A stretch of 52,253 nucleotides of DNA from Wenzhouxiangellaceae bacterium (GCA_018334995.1 JAGXKW010000018.1:1-52253), one strand, 5' to 3'. Shown: positions 31,798 through 42,213, numbered from the stretch's first letter. Notes: generated from the sequence alone by a model not told the origin. Numbers and translations: made by a program.

Positions 31798-32739
31798 TTA
31801 CTGCACCTGCGATTCTTCCAGATAGCGGAAGAAGTCCGAGTCGGCGCTGAGCATGATCGTGGCGTTGGGCCCCAGCGCGCGGTAGCTTTCCAGCGTGCGG
31901 AAGAACGAGTAGAACTCCGGATCCGCGCCGAACGCCTCGCCATAGATCCTGGTCGCTTCGGCGTCGGCCTCGCCCCGGATTTCCTCGGCCTCGCGCTCGG
32001 CCTCCGAGCGGATTCGACGAAGATCGCGTTCCATGTTGCCGAGTATTTCCTGGCTGCGGCCCATGCCCTCGGACCGGAACCGCTCGGCGATCGACTGGCG
32101 CTCGGCGATCATCCGGTTTTCGACCTGCTGGCGCACCGAATCGATGTAATTGACCCGCTTGACGCGCACATCGTCGAGCGCGATCCCCAGGGTGGGCATG
32201 GAGTCGCGCGCACGCGCGAGAATTTCGGTTTCCAGCAGTTCGCGACCCAGCTTGGGCTGCTTTTCGAGATCGACATCGCCGCGATCGGCCAATGCCGGGT
32301 CGGCCAGGTCTTCGACGTCGACTTCCCAGTCCTTGGACCGGACGATTTCCTCGAGCTCGGTCGAAGAGACCATGTCGCGCACCACCGAGTCGACGATGTC
32401 GTCGAGCCGGGTTCGGGCGCCGGCCTCGTCGCGCACGCTGGTCAGAAACATCAGCGGATCATCGATGCGCCAGCGCGCCGTGGTGTCGACCAGGATGAAC
32501 TCCCGGCCCAGGGTCGGAATCTGCGTGACGTCGCCGTCCCAGACCAGCAGGCGCTTGTCGAAACGACGCACGGTCTGCCAGGGCATTTTCACCTTCAGCC
32601 CCGGTTCGCTGACCACGCCGCCGATGGGTTCGCCGAACTGCACGATGATGGCCTGCTCGGCCTCGTCCACGGTATAGAACACGAAGTTCCCGACGGCGAT
32701 CAACACGACCGCCGCGATTGCAATGACGATCGGCTTCAT
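31798..32739 (-). CDS. hflC: HflC, modulator subunit of FtsH protease
   Basis: 313 residues. An N-terminal membrane anchor (about 4-24: VIAIAAVVLIAVGNFVFYTV) is followed by a band-7/SPFH domain (DEAEQAIIVQFGEP, VKMPWQTVRRFDKR) and a helical C-terminal region (ERFRSEGMGRSQEI, REAEEIRGEADAEATRIY) typical of HflC. With HflK it forms a large cage in the inner membrane that surrounds FtsH and controls its access to membrane substrates. The start overlaps the hflK stop by ATGA (32736-32739), so the two subunits are made in step. Confidence 0.94.
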   Translation of the reverse strand: MKPIVIAIAAVVLIAVGNFVFYTVDEAEQAIIVQFGEPIGGVVSEPGLKVKMPWQTVRRFDKRLLVWDGDVTQIPTLGREFILVDTTARWRIDDPLMFLTSVRDEAGARTRLDDIVDSVVRDMVSSTELEEIVRSKDWEVDVEDLADPALADRGDVDLEKQPKLGRELLETEILARARDSMPTLGIALDDVRVKRVNYIDSVRQQVENRMIAERQSIAERFRSEGMGRSQEILGNMERDLRRIRSEAEREAEEIRGEADAEATRIYGEAFGADPEFYSFFRTLESYRALGPNATIMLSADSDFFRYLEESQVQ

Positions 32740-33782
32740 TGTTCACCCCCGGCGCGGCGCGCGGCGTTGCGGTTGACATCGAGAAGTGGCAGCGGCGAGA
32801 CCTGGCCGTCCTGTACGACCAGCACCTGTCCGATCTCGGGCAGCACTTCGTTGAGCGTTTCCAGGTAAAGCCTGGAGCGGGTGACTTCGGGCGCCTGGAG
32901 ATATTCGTCCAGCACCGCCGAAAAACGCACGCTTTCGCCGAAGGCCCGGTTGACGCGCTCCGTGGCGTAACCCTCGGCCTCGGCCACGGTCCGCAGGGCC
33001 GCGCCCTCGGCGTTGGGAATTTCCTGGTTGACGCGCTTTTGCGCCTCGTTGATCATGCGCTCGCGCTCCTGGCGCGCCTCGTTGACCTCGTTGAACGCCG
33101 GCTGCACCGCCGGCGGCGGCACCACGTCCTGCATTTCGACGGTGTTGATCCGAATGCCCGAGTCGTAGCCGTCCATGATCTCCTGTATTTCCACCTTCGC
33201 CTTTTGCTGGATCTCGACGCGGCCGACGGTCAGCACTTCGGAGCCGAGCATATTGCCGACGATCCGGCGCATCACCGATTCGGAGATGTCGCGCAGCGTG
33301 CGGGTCGGCTCGCGCATTTCGTAGAGGAACTTGATCGGGTCGGAAATCCGGTACTGAACCACCCACTCGACGTCGATCATGTTCAGATCGCCGGTCAGCA
33401 TCAGCGATTCGGCCTCGAAGTCCTGGCTGCTGTAGGTCGTGCGTGCACCAGCACGCGTGCCCTGGGTGCGGAAGCCGAATTCCTGCTTTAGCACCCGCTC
33501 GGTGGCCACATGCTGGACCTGGTCGACGCCGAACGGGATCTTGAAGTGCAGGCCCGGATCGGTGATGTCGATGACCGCGCCGAAGCGCTTGACCACGGCC
33601 CGTTCTTCCGGCTGGACGGTATAGAACGCGCTGGTCGCACCCCAGATGAGCGCGATGAGGATCGCGATGCCGACGACGGCCTTGCCCGAAGGCCCACCGC
33701 CGCCGCCAAGCTTGTTCAAAAGTTCGGTCAGATCGGGCGGCCCTTGCTGGCCGCGGCCATTCGAACCCACGGATTGAATCAT
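32736..33782 (-). CDS. hflK: HflK, modulator subunit of FtsH protease
   Basis: 348 residues from ATG 33782, which has a perfect AAGGAG 7 nt upstream; the longer frame to 33842 is rejected. The Gly/Pro-rich N-terminus (GRGQQGPPDLTELLNKL, then GGGGG) precedes one transmembrane helix (about 37-55) and the band-7 domain (FYTVQPEERAVVKRFG, ITDPGLHFKIPFGVD). The C-terminal helices contain EVNEARQERERMINEAQ and ERVNRAFGESVRF. It assembles with HflC around FtsH in the inner membrane. Neither hfq nor hflX, often upstream in other gammaproteobacteria, is present here. Confidence 0.94.
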   Translation of the reverse strand: MIQSVGSNGRGQQGPPDLTELLNKLGGGGGPSGKAVVGIAILIALIWGATSAFYTVQPEERAVVKRFGAVIDITDPGLHFKIPFGVDQVQHVATERVLKQEFGFRTQGTRAGARTTYSSQDFEAESLMLTGDLNMIDVEWVVQYRISDPIKFLYEMREPTRTLRDISESVMRRIVGNMLGSEVLTVGRVEIQQKAKVEIQEIMDGYDSGIRINTVEMQDVVPPPAVQPAFNEVNEARQERERMINEAQKRVNQEIPNAEGAALRTVAEAEGYATERVNRAFGESVRFSAVLDEYLQAPEVTRSRLYLETLNEVLPEIGQVLVVQDGQVSPLPLLDVNRNAARRAGGEQ

Positions 33783-33870
33783 GTTGAAACTCCTTGAAGC
33801 CGAGCCCACCAGTCTAACGGTTTCAGGCGGCCGGAACCGCAAAGGTACGAGGAAAATGCAAACGCTGATT

Positions 33871-33918
33871 TCTCGCAGAGTCTCCGGGCCCGGTTACGGG
33901 CTCGGAGACTCTGCGAGA
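33871..33918. repeat. near-perfect 22-bp hairpin with a CGCAGAG-type arm
   Basis: Arms 33871-33892 and 33897-33918 are complementary at 21 of 22 positions (the exception a G-T) around the 4-nt loop GTTA. The arms begin TCTCGCAGAG and end CTCTGCGAGA, resembling the CGCAGAG array at 48179-48200. It lies between hflK and the gene at 34072 (minus). It is too long, and lacks a proper T tract on either side, to be a routine terminator. Confidence 0.75.
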
Positions 33919-34071
33919 GAACGCCTTTTACGCTATAAAGCCTGCTTTTCCCTGGCGCGCGCGACTTCGCGAGAGCTGCCCTCGATTTTGACGGCACCAA
34001 AAGGCATTCCCGGGCTAACTACTTCGAGCATAAGCCCTGCCACATTAAGCTTGTCTTGGCAGGTAACGGAA

Positions 34072-34812
34072 TCAATACCCCTTGAGCTTGTGATACGGGG
34101 TCAGCCACCACAGGGCCAGGGCGATGATCAGGACGAACAGGCTGGGCCACCACAGCCTGCGCCAGCCGGTTTCCATCGAATCCAGGATGGTGAACTCGGA
34201 AAGATAGATGGTCTCGCATGCGCCGTCCCCGGTATCGGTACGTACGGTGCTGGTGCCGCGTATCGGGCCGTCGGGCTGGCCATATTCCGAAAGCCAGCCG
34301 CGCAGGTGAATCTGATCGCCGACTTCGAGTTTCCGGATTTCGTCCTTCAGCCGCCCGTCGTTGGTCAGGATATGGTTGTTGGAAAGCTGGTCGGCATTGA
34401 ACCGCTCCCAATCGGCCTGGCTGCGGGTCGAATAGTTGCAGGTGAACGAGAGGTTCCAGAAATCGAACGCGTTCAAGTCCACATCGCGAACGTTGTCGCC
34501 CCAGACCACGCAGATATCGGCGATGTTGATGTAGTCGTTCCAGCGCTCGTGGATACCGAACCCGGGCCGAAAGCGCTTGAAGGATACGACCAGGCCGGTC
34601 AGTTCATAGTTGTAAAGCGGCTGTACGCGGTAGTCGACTTCGTTGGCGTGGACCATGAACGCCGGCTCGTCGACCTGGAACTGGCGCGGGGCCTCGTCGA
34701 GTGCCGGGTCCAGCACCATGGCCTCGGCGAACCGGTCCCAGTTCCACCACGAAAGCAGCAGGCCGAGCAGGCCGCCGCAAAACAAGGTCGAGATCAGGCG
34801 GGCACGCGACAT
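34072..34812 (-). CDS. conserved-looking membrane protein of unknown function
   Basis: 246 residues with a transmembrane helix at each end (about 5-22 and 218-237) and an extracytoplasmic domain between them. The middle is rich in Asn, Asp, Tyr and Trp (YRVQPLYNYELTGLVVS, HERWNDYINIADICVVWGDN, FNADQLSNNHIL) and ends with GDGACETIYLSEFTIL. Two or three Cys could form a disulfide. The composition and well-formed hydrophobic ends speak for a real gene. I recognise no named family. It has no close neighbour in the same operon; a small inverted repeat (CCTGCCA/TGGCAGG, about 34036-34063) follows its stop. Confidence 0.8.
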   Translation of the reverse strand: MSRARLISTLFCGGLLGLLLSWWNWDRFAEAMVLDPALDEAPRQFQVDEPAFMVHANEVDYRVQPLYNYELTGLVVSFKRFRPGFGIHERWNDYINIADICVVWGDNVRDVDLNAFDFWNLSFTCNYSTRSQADWERFNADQLSNNHILTNDGRLKDEIRKLEVGDQIHLRGWLSEYGQPDGPIRGTSTVRTDTGDGACETIYLSEFTILDSMETGWRRLWWPSLFVLIIALALWWLTPYHKLKGY

Positions 34813-35006
34813 GGCGGAGACGGACGCCTATCGAGCCATGCCGACCAAGCGATCGGCTTCAGCGATCGAATCGCGCCGCGCCGCAAGCGACGGCTCGGCA
34901 GGCACCCGGCGGGTATCGGGGCGGGTCGGTTCATTCAATCCGCTTCTTGCGCTGATCCAGTCGTTGAATATAACCCGGAAGCTCGGCCGGCCCGGCCGGC
35001 CGAAGC
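34813..35006. other. spacer before the unknown membrane protein gene
   Basis: I see no gene, RNA or clear promoter here. A GGCCGG-rich stretch (34984-35000) is locally palindromic. Confidence 0.4.
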
Positions 35007-35034
35007 AAAAAACGCCCCGGATGGCCGGGGCGTT
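35007..35034 (-). terminator. rho-independent terminator of the tricorn-like gene
   Basis: On minus: AACGCCCCGG, loop CCAT, CCGGGGCGTT followed by further T residues (plus-strand A run 35007-35012). A perfect 10-bp stem 31 nt after the stop at 35066. Confidence 0.88.
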
Positions 35035-35065
35035 CTGGTTGAACGTTTCGAGCCGAAGGCCCGGC

Positions 35066-38000
35066 TTACTGGCCGAGTTCGGTCGGCAGCGGCGGGACTG
35101 GCGGCACCGGCGACCGGTAGGTCTCCAGTTCGGCCTTGATGTGCTCGATGGCGCGCTCGAGCTGGGTGTCGCGACCGTTGTTGGTCGCCACCGGATCGAG
35201 CTCGACCTCGATGTCGGGCGCCACGCCCTCGTTTTCGACCGACCAGTCGCCGTCGGCGTCGACGAATCGGAAGAACGGCACCGTCATGTAGCCGCCGTCG
35301 ACCAGCTGCGGATTGGTCGAGATGCCGATCAGGCCGCCCCAGGTGCGGGTGCCGATGAGCTTGCCGATCTCGAGATGCCGGAACGTGTACGGCAGGTAGT
35401 CCCCGCCGGAGCCGGCGTCCTGATCGATCAGCATGGTCTTCGGCCCGTGCAGCGCGCCGGCCGGCGTGTTGTAGGGCAGCCCGTCGCGGTCCTTCCAGGT
35501 CGAAAGGTGGCGACGGCTGAGCACTTCGACGATGTAGTTGGCCGCCTGGCCGCCGCCGTTGGCGCGCTCGTCGATGATCAGCGCTTCCTTGTCGATCTGG
35601 TTGAAGAACATCCGGTTGAAGAACGTGTAACCGGCGCCGGCGGTATTGGGCAGGTAGATGTAGCCGACCCGGCCGTCGGTGGCCTCGGTCACCTGCCGAC
35701 GGTTGCGCTCGATCCAGTTCCACAGCCGGAGCGCGCCCTCGGAACCGGTCGGCCTGACGACAACCTCGCGCGCGTCGTCACCGTTGGCGTTCGGGCCGAC
35801 GGTGAGCGTGGTCTGCTTGTCCTCGGTGTTCTGCAGCATGCGGAAGATGTTGTCTTCGGCGGTCAACTCGTCGCCGTTGATCGCGAGGATGTATTCACCC
35901 TCGGCGGCCTCGTTGCCCGGTTCGGTCAGCGGACCGCGCAGGAACGGGTTCCAGGACTCGCCGGAATAAATCCGGGCGAGGCGGTAACGGCCGTCGGCGA
36001 TTTCGAAATTCGCGCCCAGCAAGCCGCCGCTCACCCCGTTTTCGCGGTGGACGTCGCCGCCGCCGATACGGTTATGGCCGGCCTGCAGCTCGGCGATCAT
36101 CTCGACCAGGATGGCGTTGATATCCTCGCGCCGGCCCGCGTGGGCCACCATCGGCTGGTACTTGTCGTATACCGAATCCCAGTCCAGGCCGTGCAGGTTG
36201 TCGGCATAGAAATACTGCTGCTGCATGCGCCAGGCCTCGTCGAAGATCTGCGCCCATTCCACGCGTGGATCGACGTACATACGCATGTTCGAGGTGTCCA
36301 GCCGCTCGGGCTCGATCTTCTTGCCGATCTCGGCGATCGCCAGCCCGTTGCCGTTGATCTGCAGAATCATGTGCTTGCCGGCCGCAGCGATGCGGAAGGC
36401 CTGCACGCCGCGCCGCACCGTTTCGGCCTCGCGGTCTTCGAAATCGAAGCGCTTGAGTTCGTTGTCGGACGCCGACGATTCTCCCGGCGGCCGATTGCTT
36501 TCGCCCGGCTGGGGCGACTGGAGGTAGAACAGGTTGCCGTTGCCGGCGACCTGCAGCGAGCTGTAGTTGCCCTCGGCGACCGGCAGGCCGACGATGCGCT
36601 GTTGCAGGCCGTCGAAATCGATCACGACTTCCGGCGTTTCTTCCTTCTCGTCGCCGTCGGCCTCATCACCGTTGTCGCCGCTGTCGTCGGCGCCGTTGTC
36701 CGAGTCCCCGCTATCGTCGTTGTCGCCGTCGACAGCCTCATCGCCGGTCTCGGGCGCCAGCGGCGTTTCGCCGTCGGCGCCCAGTACCGCGGCGTACAGA
36801 CCGGCACGGTACGGATGTTCCTGGCTGGTCATGTTCAGCCCGACCTGGACCGGTCCGGAGTTGGTCGAGGCGGCGAAGTACAGGTACTTGCCGTTCGGAT
36901 CGAAGGCCGGCGAGGCCACGTCGGCCATGCCGCCGGTGATCACGGTGGATTCGCCGGAATCGAAATCGTGGACGGCCAGGTCGGCGTGGAAATTGGGTCG
37001 TTCGTAGTTGTACGCCAGCCAGCGGCCGTCTGGCGAGAACGACACGTCGAAGCCGGAACGGCGGGCGTTGACCGCGATCGTCTCGACCGCGCCGTCGTCG
37101 AGTTCGATGAAGTGCAGGCCGAGATGGTTGTCGGAAAACACGATTCGCCCGGTATCGGCGTGCCAGGCCTCCAGCTCGTAGAAATCCGGGCCCAGCTCGA
37201 ACGATTGCGGTTGCTCCAGGCCTTTCTGGTCGACGATCCTTAGCGTCTGGCCTTCCAGCGATTCGACGACCCATGCCACCTGCGACCCGTCGGGCGACCA
37301 CAGCGCGGGGTATTCGCGCACCGCTTCGGTATCGCTGAGGTTGCGCGTCGAGCCCTTGTCGGCCGGGACCGTGAAAACTTCGCCGCGTGCGGTGATGACG
37401 GCACGTTTGCCGTTGGGCGAGATGTCGAGGCCCTGAACGTTGCCGGCCACCGATTCCCAGCCCGGACGCAGCTGCGGCAAATCGGGGTTCAGCGTGATTT
37501 CAAGCGTCTCGACGTCGCCGGAGGCCAGGTCGAGCTGCTTGAGGTAACCGCCGGTCTCGAAGACCACCGTGCCTTCGTGTCCGGCCGCGGCCATGATGTC
37601 GAATTCCGATTCGTCGGTCAGCTTGTCGATGCGCTCCGAATCCGGGTCGAAGCGGAACAGGTTGAAATCCTTGTCTTCACGGTCCGACAGAAAGTAGACC
37701 TGTCCTTCGAGCCAGAAGATGTTGAAATCGGTCACCCGGTCGCCGGGCACATCGACGAAGGTCTGCTCGGCAATGTCGAGCACCCGGATCGATGGCGTGG
37801 TGCCGCCGCGATAGCCTTTCCAGCCGGCGGTGCCGCCGAACAGGCCGTTGTAACCCGAGCCGTGATCGATGTAGGCCAGTCGCTCGCCATTCGCATCGTA
37901 GGCGCCGCGGACGAAGCGGGCTTCCATCTGCCTGGTCGGAAATCCGCCGTCCAGCGAAGCGTGATAGAGCTGGCCGGAGCGGCCGTGATCGGTTTCGCGA

Positions 38001-38404
38001 TCGGAGGCGAACGCGACTGCGCTGCCGTCCGGCGCCCAGTCCACCGGCGTATCGTTGCCCGGATGCCATGTCAGTCGCTCGGGCTGCCCGCCTTCGACGG
38101 AAATGACGTAGACATCGGTATTGCCCTCGTATTCCGCGCGGAACGCAATCGATGACCCGTCGGGCGAGAAGATCGGCGTGTTCTCCTCGGCCGGATGACT
38201 GGTCAGCCGGCGCGGCTCGCTGCCGTCGCGCTCGGCCAGCCACAGGTCGCCTGCATAGACGAACACCAGGTGCGAATCGGAAATATCCGGGTCGCGCAAC
38301 AGCCGGGTGTACTCGTCCTGCGCGGCCAGCGGACCGGCCAGGCCCAGACTGCCCGCGAGTCCGGCGACAAGCCCGACCATGAGGTAAATGACTACACGCT
38401 GCAT
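35066..38404 (-). CDS. tricorn-like protease (propeller, PDZ and S41 peptidase domains), exported
   Basis: 1112 residues. A signal peptide (to about residue 28, ending LAAQDE) leads into two beta-propeller regions with many SPDG motifs (PIFSPDGSSIAF, SFSPDGRWLAYNY). A C1 region (VEWAQIFDEAWRMQQQYFYAD), a PDZ-like domain (GEYILAINGDELTAEDNIF) and the S41 catalytic core follow, with the nucleophile Ser in DAGSGGDYLPYTFR. Homologues degrade peptides, here in the periplasm or outside. About residues 527-575 form an extremely acidic low-complexity linker of Asp, Asn, Gly and Ser. The C-terminus is Pro-rich. It is a single gene with its own terminator. Confidence 0.92.
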   Translation of the reverse strand: MQRVVIYLMVGLVAGLAGSLGLAGPLAAQDEYTRLLRDPDISDSHLVFVYAGDLWLAERDGSEPRRLTSHPAEENTPIFSPDGSSIAFRAEYEGNTDVYVISVEGGQPERLTWHPGNDTPVDWAPDGSAVAFASDRETDHGRSGQLYHASLDGGFPTRQMEARFVRGAYDANGERLAYIDHGSGYNGLFGGTAGWKGYRGGTTPSIRVLDIAEQTFVDVPGDRVTDFNIFWLEGQVYFLSDREDKDFNLFRFDPDSERIDKLTDESEFDIMAAAGHEGTVVFETGGYLKQLDLASGDVETLEITLNPDLPQLRPGWESVAGNVQGLDISPNGKRAVITARGEVFTVPADKGSTRNLSDTEAVREYPALWSPDGSQVAWVVESLEGQTLRIVDQKGLEQPQSFELGPDFYELEAWHADTGRIVFSDNHLGLHFIELDDGAVETIAVNARRSGFDVSFSPDGRWLAYNYERPNFHADLAVHDFDSGESTVITGGMADVASPAFDPNGKYLYFAASTNSGPVQVGLNMTSQEHPYRAGLYAAVLGADGETPLAPETGDEAVDGDNDDSGDSDNGADDSGDNGDEADGDEKEETPEVVIDFDGLQQRIVGLPVAEGNYSSLQVAGNGNLFYLQSPQPGESNRPPGESSASDNELKRFDFEDREAETVRRGVQAFRIAAAGKHMILQINGNGLAIAEIGKKIEPERLDTSNMRMYVDPRVEWAQIFDEAWRMQQQYFYADNLHGLDWDSVYDKYQPMVAHAGRREDINAILVEMIAELQAGHNRIGGGDVHRENGVSGGLLGANFEIADGRYRLARIYSGESWNPFLRGPLTEPGNEAAEGEYILAINGDELTAEDNIFRMLQNTEDKQTTLTVGPNANGDDAREVVVRPTGSEGALRLWNWIERNRRQVTEATDGRVGYIYLPNTAGAGYTFFNRMFFNQIDKEALIIDERANGGGQAANYIVEVLSRRHLSTWKDRDGLPYNTPAGALHGPKTMLIDQDAGSGGDYLPYTFRHLEIGKLIGTRTWGGLIGISTNPQLVDGGYMTVPFFRFVDADGDWSVENEGVAPDIEVELDPVATNNGRDTQLERAIEHIKAELETYRSPVPPVPPLPTELGQ

Positions 38405-38592
38405 GAAACTCTCCGGTTTAATCGAGGCCCGGAATCATACGTCAACTGGCGTGACTCTGGCCATGTGCCGGACGGCCTATGGCGCTGAGCACCGAGCGGC
38501 GTTCATCCTGCAAATTCTGCGTGATGGCGCGCTGATACCCGCCTTTTTTCACCCACCGCTTCTCGCAGTGGACCCGCAGTGAACAGAGGGGA

Positions 38593-39399
38593 CTAAAGAA
38601 CCCGGCCGAGATAGGCCTTTAGACGATCCCAGGCGTGCTCGGCCGCCGGACGGTTGTGTTCCGGGTCGCGCTCGACGTGCAGCCAGAAGCCGTGCGCGAC
38701 GTCGTCGTAGATGTGGACGTCGTTCTCGATACCGGCCTCGCGCATCGCGTCGACGAAAGCGTTGACCTCGTCGACCGGTATGCCGCGATCGTTCTCGGCG
38801 AACGTGCCGTAGACCTCGTGATGGATGTGCTGCATCTGCTCGGGGTCGTCGATCAGCGAGCCGTAGAAGATCGCCGTGCCCTCGTGGCTGTCGCTGCCCA
38901 GCGCGTAGGAAAGGGCGATGCCGCCACCGAAGCACCAGCCGATCGCCGCCGCCCGGCCGGTGGCCGGCGTGTTGGCCTCGATCCAGTCGACGGCCGCGTC
39001 GAGATTGGCGATGATCTCGTCCTCGTCGGCTCGCGCGGCCTGGACCAGCTCGATGTTCTCCTCGCGAGAACTGCCGGTCTTGCCACCGTACAGGTCGGCG
39101 GCGAACGCGATATAGCCCTGCTCGGCGAACGCATCGGCGGTCTGCCTGATCCGTTCGACCAGCCCGTTCCACTCGTGGATCAGGATCACCGCCGGGAACG
39201 GCCCTTCACCCTCCGGCATCGCCAGGTAACCGGTCGCGGCCGGCTCGGCCTCGAAGTAGTTCACGTCCCTGCCCGCAGGCGCCCCGGCGTTGCCGGTGAT
39301 GGCACGCAGCATCGCGTCGCTCTCGGGATCCTGGGCGAGAGCCGGCGGCGAAACAACGCCCGCCAGCAAGAACGCTGCAACCAGTCGAATCGAATTCAT
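38593..39399 (-). CDS. dienelactone hydrolase family protein, exported
   Basis: 268 residues from ATG 39399 (MNSIRLV). The start is supported by the truncated copy nearby, which shows the same MNxIRL start and signal peptide (to ALAQDP). The alpha/beta-hydrolase triad is visible: Cys146 in GWCFGGG, Asp194 in ENDRGIP and His226 in VAHGFW. FPAVILIHEWNGL holds the oxyanion region. These enzymes open lactones or cleave esters; exported members have mostly unknown substrates. The 188-bp gap to the tricorn-like gene has no recognisable element. Confidence 0.9.
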   Translation of the reverse strand: MNSIRLVAAFLLAGVVSPPALAQDPESDAMLRAITGNAGAPAGRDVNYFEAEPAATGYLAMPEGEGPFPAVILIHEWNGLVERIRQTADAFAEQGYIAFAADLYGGKTGSSREENIELVQAARADEDEIIANLDAAVDWIEANTPATGRAAAIGWCFGGGIALSYALGSDSHEGTAIFYGSLIDDPEQMQHIHHEVYGTFAENDRGIPVDEVNAFVDAMREAGIENDVHIYDDVAHGFWLHVERDPEHNRPAAEHAWDRLKAYLGRVL

Positions 39400-39513
39400 C
39401 GGAAGTACCCCGTGCATTGGTTTTGTATCACCAAAGCATAGAGCAAGGCCGGTGAACATTCCAACCGGGCACTCAGGGGAAAAGCGTGCGCGGTTGATGA
39501 GTCAGGGCCGGAG

Positions 39514-39546
39514 CGGTGCGTTTCGCTGCGCTCAACACACCCTACG
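39514..39546. repeat. half palindromic element at a gene breakpoint
   Basis: Read on minus: GTAGGGTGTGTTGAGCGCAGCG and then AAACGCACCG, one arm of the same class as 14021-14128. The opposite arm is missing. It begins exactly where similarity of the truncated hydrolase copy (39545-39694) ends. Confidence 0.65.
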
Positions 39547-39694
39547 CGGGCTCGGGATCCTGGGCGACGGCCGGGCGCCCGGCAAGCGCCAGCAGGAAGA
39601 ACAGCGCGTTGAGGCGAATCGCATTCATGGTGCTACCCCGTGCATCGTTGTCTGACTCCGATCATGGACCAACGCCGGTGAGCAATCCAACGCG
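39545..39694 (-). pseudogene. truncated tandem copy of the dienelactone hydrolase 5' end
   Basis: From ATG 39628 the frame reads MNAIRLNALFFLL, then a signal peptide ending AVAQDPEP, matching the neighbouring hydrolase (MNSIRLVAAFLLA...ALAQDPES). It then stops at TAG 39542-39544 inside the repeat element. The upstream DNA is also similar: both copies have TACCCCGTGCAT just upstream of the ATG and GGTGA.CA..CCAAC farther on (39449-39467 and 39676-39694). So about 145 bp of promoter, signal peptide and two or three mature codons survive from a duplicated gene; the rest is gone. It could still be expressed as a 28-residue peptide, but nothing indicates function. Confidence 0.75.
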
Positions 39695-39800
39695 TCCCCA
39701 CCTCGCCTGTACGGTGAGGATGCGCGACCGAGCGAAACGCCCCAGATGCGGGACCTGAAAGACCCTCGCGACGAGCGGGCAGTGAAAAAAGGCGGGTTTA
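39695..39800. other. gap remainder between hydrolase copy and groEL terminator
   Basis: No gene or RNA recognised. The 39838-39996 stretch beyond the terminator contains a small TGTAC/GTACA inverted repeat near 39924-39940 and otherwise nothing I can name. Confidence 0.4.
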
Positions 39801-39837
39801 AAAAAGAACAGCCCCGGCACATAGGCCGGGGCTGTTC
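39801..39837 (-). terminator. rho-independent terminator of groESL
   Basis: On minus a perfect 13-bp stem (GAACAGCCCCGGC with GCCGGGGCTGTTC, loop of 6) is followed by TTTTT. It lies about 160 nt after the groEL stop; no other minus-strand gene intervenes. Confidence 0.85.
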
Positions 39838-39996
39838 TGTCTCGATCTTGCTATGAGCAATGAGCGAGCGCATTAGCGGATTGCGGTTCAGGGCGGTGAT
39901 GAGCCGCGGCAGAGCGAGCGCAGTGTACGTTTTGTGTACATGAGCATCGCGAACCGTGGCGAAGCGCCGCCCTGGGCCGCAAGACGCGGGCGCGTC

Positions 39997-41664
<1,668 letters not shown>

Positions 41665-41748
41665 TTAAATGCGTTGATTCGTGTGGAATCGAATTCGGTC
41701 GTTCGCGACCGTCGCAGTCGACGGCCGCAAATTAAATTTCAATTAAGA

Positions 41749-42039
41749 TCAGGACTCGATGACGGCCATGACATCTTCTTCGCGCATCACGAGCAGTTCC
41801 TCGTCTTCGACCTTGACTTCGGTGCCGGAATACTTGCCGAACAACACCTTGTCGCCGACCTTGACGTCGAGCTCGCGCTTGCTTCCATCTTCGAGAATCT
41901 TGCCGTTGCCGACGGCGACGACTTCGCCGCGGATCGGCTTCTCTGCAGCGCTTTCGGGAATGACGATGCCGCCGGGCGTGGTTCTTTCTTCTTCGACACG
42001 CTTGACGATCACGCGATCATGCAAAGGACGCAGGTTCAT
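41749..42039 (-). CDS. groS: co-chaperonin GroES (10 kDa)
   Basis: 96 residues, the standard length. The N-terminal [18 protein letters not shown], the mobile loop [16 protein letters not shown] that contacts GroEL, and [14 protein letters not shown] are textbook GroES. It forms the seven-fold lid on GroEL. GGGAG-type ribosome site (GGGAGAAG) precedes the ATG. First gene of the groESL operon, under a sigma32-type promoter at 42185-42213. Confidence 0.98.
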   Translation of the reverse strand: MNLRPLHDRVIVKRVEEERTTPGGIVIPESAAEKPIRGEVVAVGNGKILEDGSKRELDVKVGDKVLFGKYSGTEVKVEDEELLVMREEDVMAVIES

Positions 42040-42080
42040 GGATACTTCTCCCTTCCATTGATAAATTTAGTCACTGACAC

Positions 42081-42105
42081 CCTGTCCGGCACTCGGCCGG
42101 GCAGG
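42081..42105 (-). promoter_or_regulatory. hairpin in the groES 5' untranslated region
   Basis: CCTGTCCGGC and GCCGGGCAGG pair over 10 positions (one G-U) with a 5-nt loop, roughly 45-65 nt upstream of the groES ATG. It would be near the middle of the mRNA leader. Role unknown; possibly stability or a temperature-sensitive structure. Confidence 0.4.
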
Positions 42106-42184
42106 ACGAACTTCGGTTGCCGTGCATGGTCCGAAACCCGGGAACACCGGAGCGCGCGGGCCATGACAACCAGCATGTCTCGGC

Positions 42185-42213
42185 AAATGGAGCTATCGCG
42201 AGGGCATTTCAAG
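42185..42213 (-). promoter_or_regulatory. sigma32 heat-shock promoter of groESL
   Basis: On minus: CTTGAAA at 42213-42207, a 14-nt spacer, then CTCCATTT at 42192-42185. This is a near-perfect match to the sigma32 consensus (CTTGAAA, 11-16 nt, CCCCATNT). Transcription would begin near 42178, giving a leader of about 140 nt. Confidence 0.88.

Noticed and set aside
33871..33918. Intrinsic terminator for the gene at 34072
   Set aside because: It lies more than 150 nt beyond the stop and no T tract follows on minus; kept as an unexplained hairpin.
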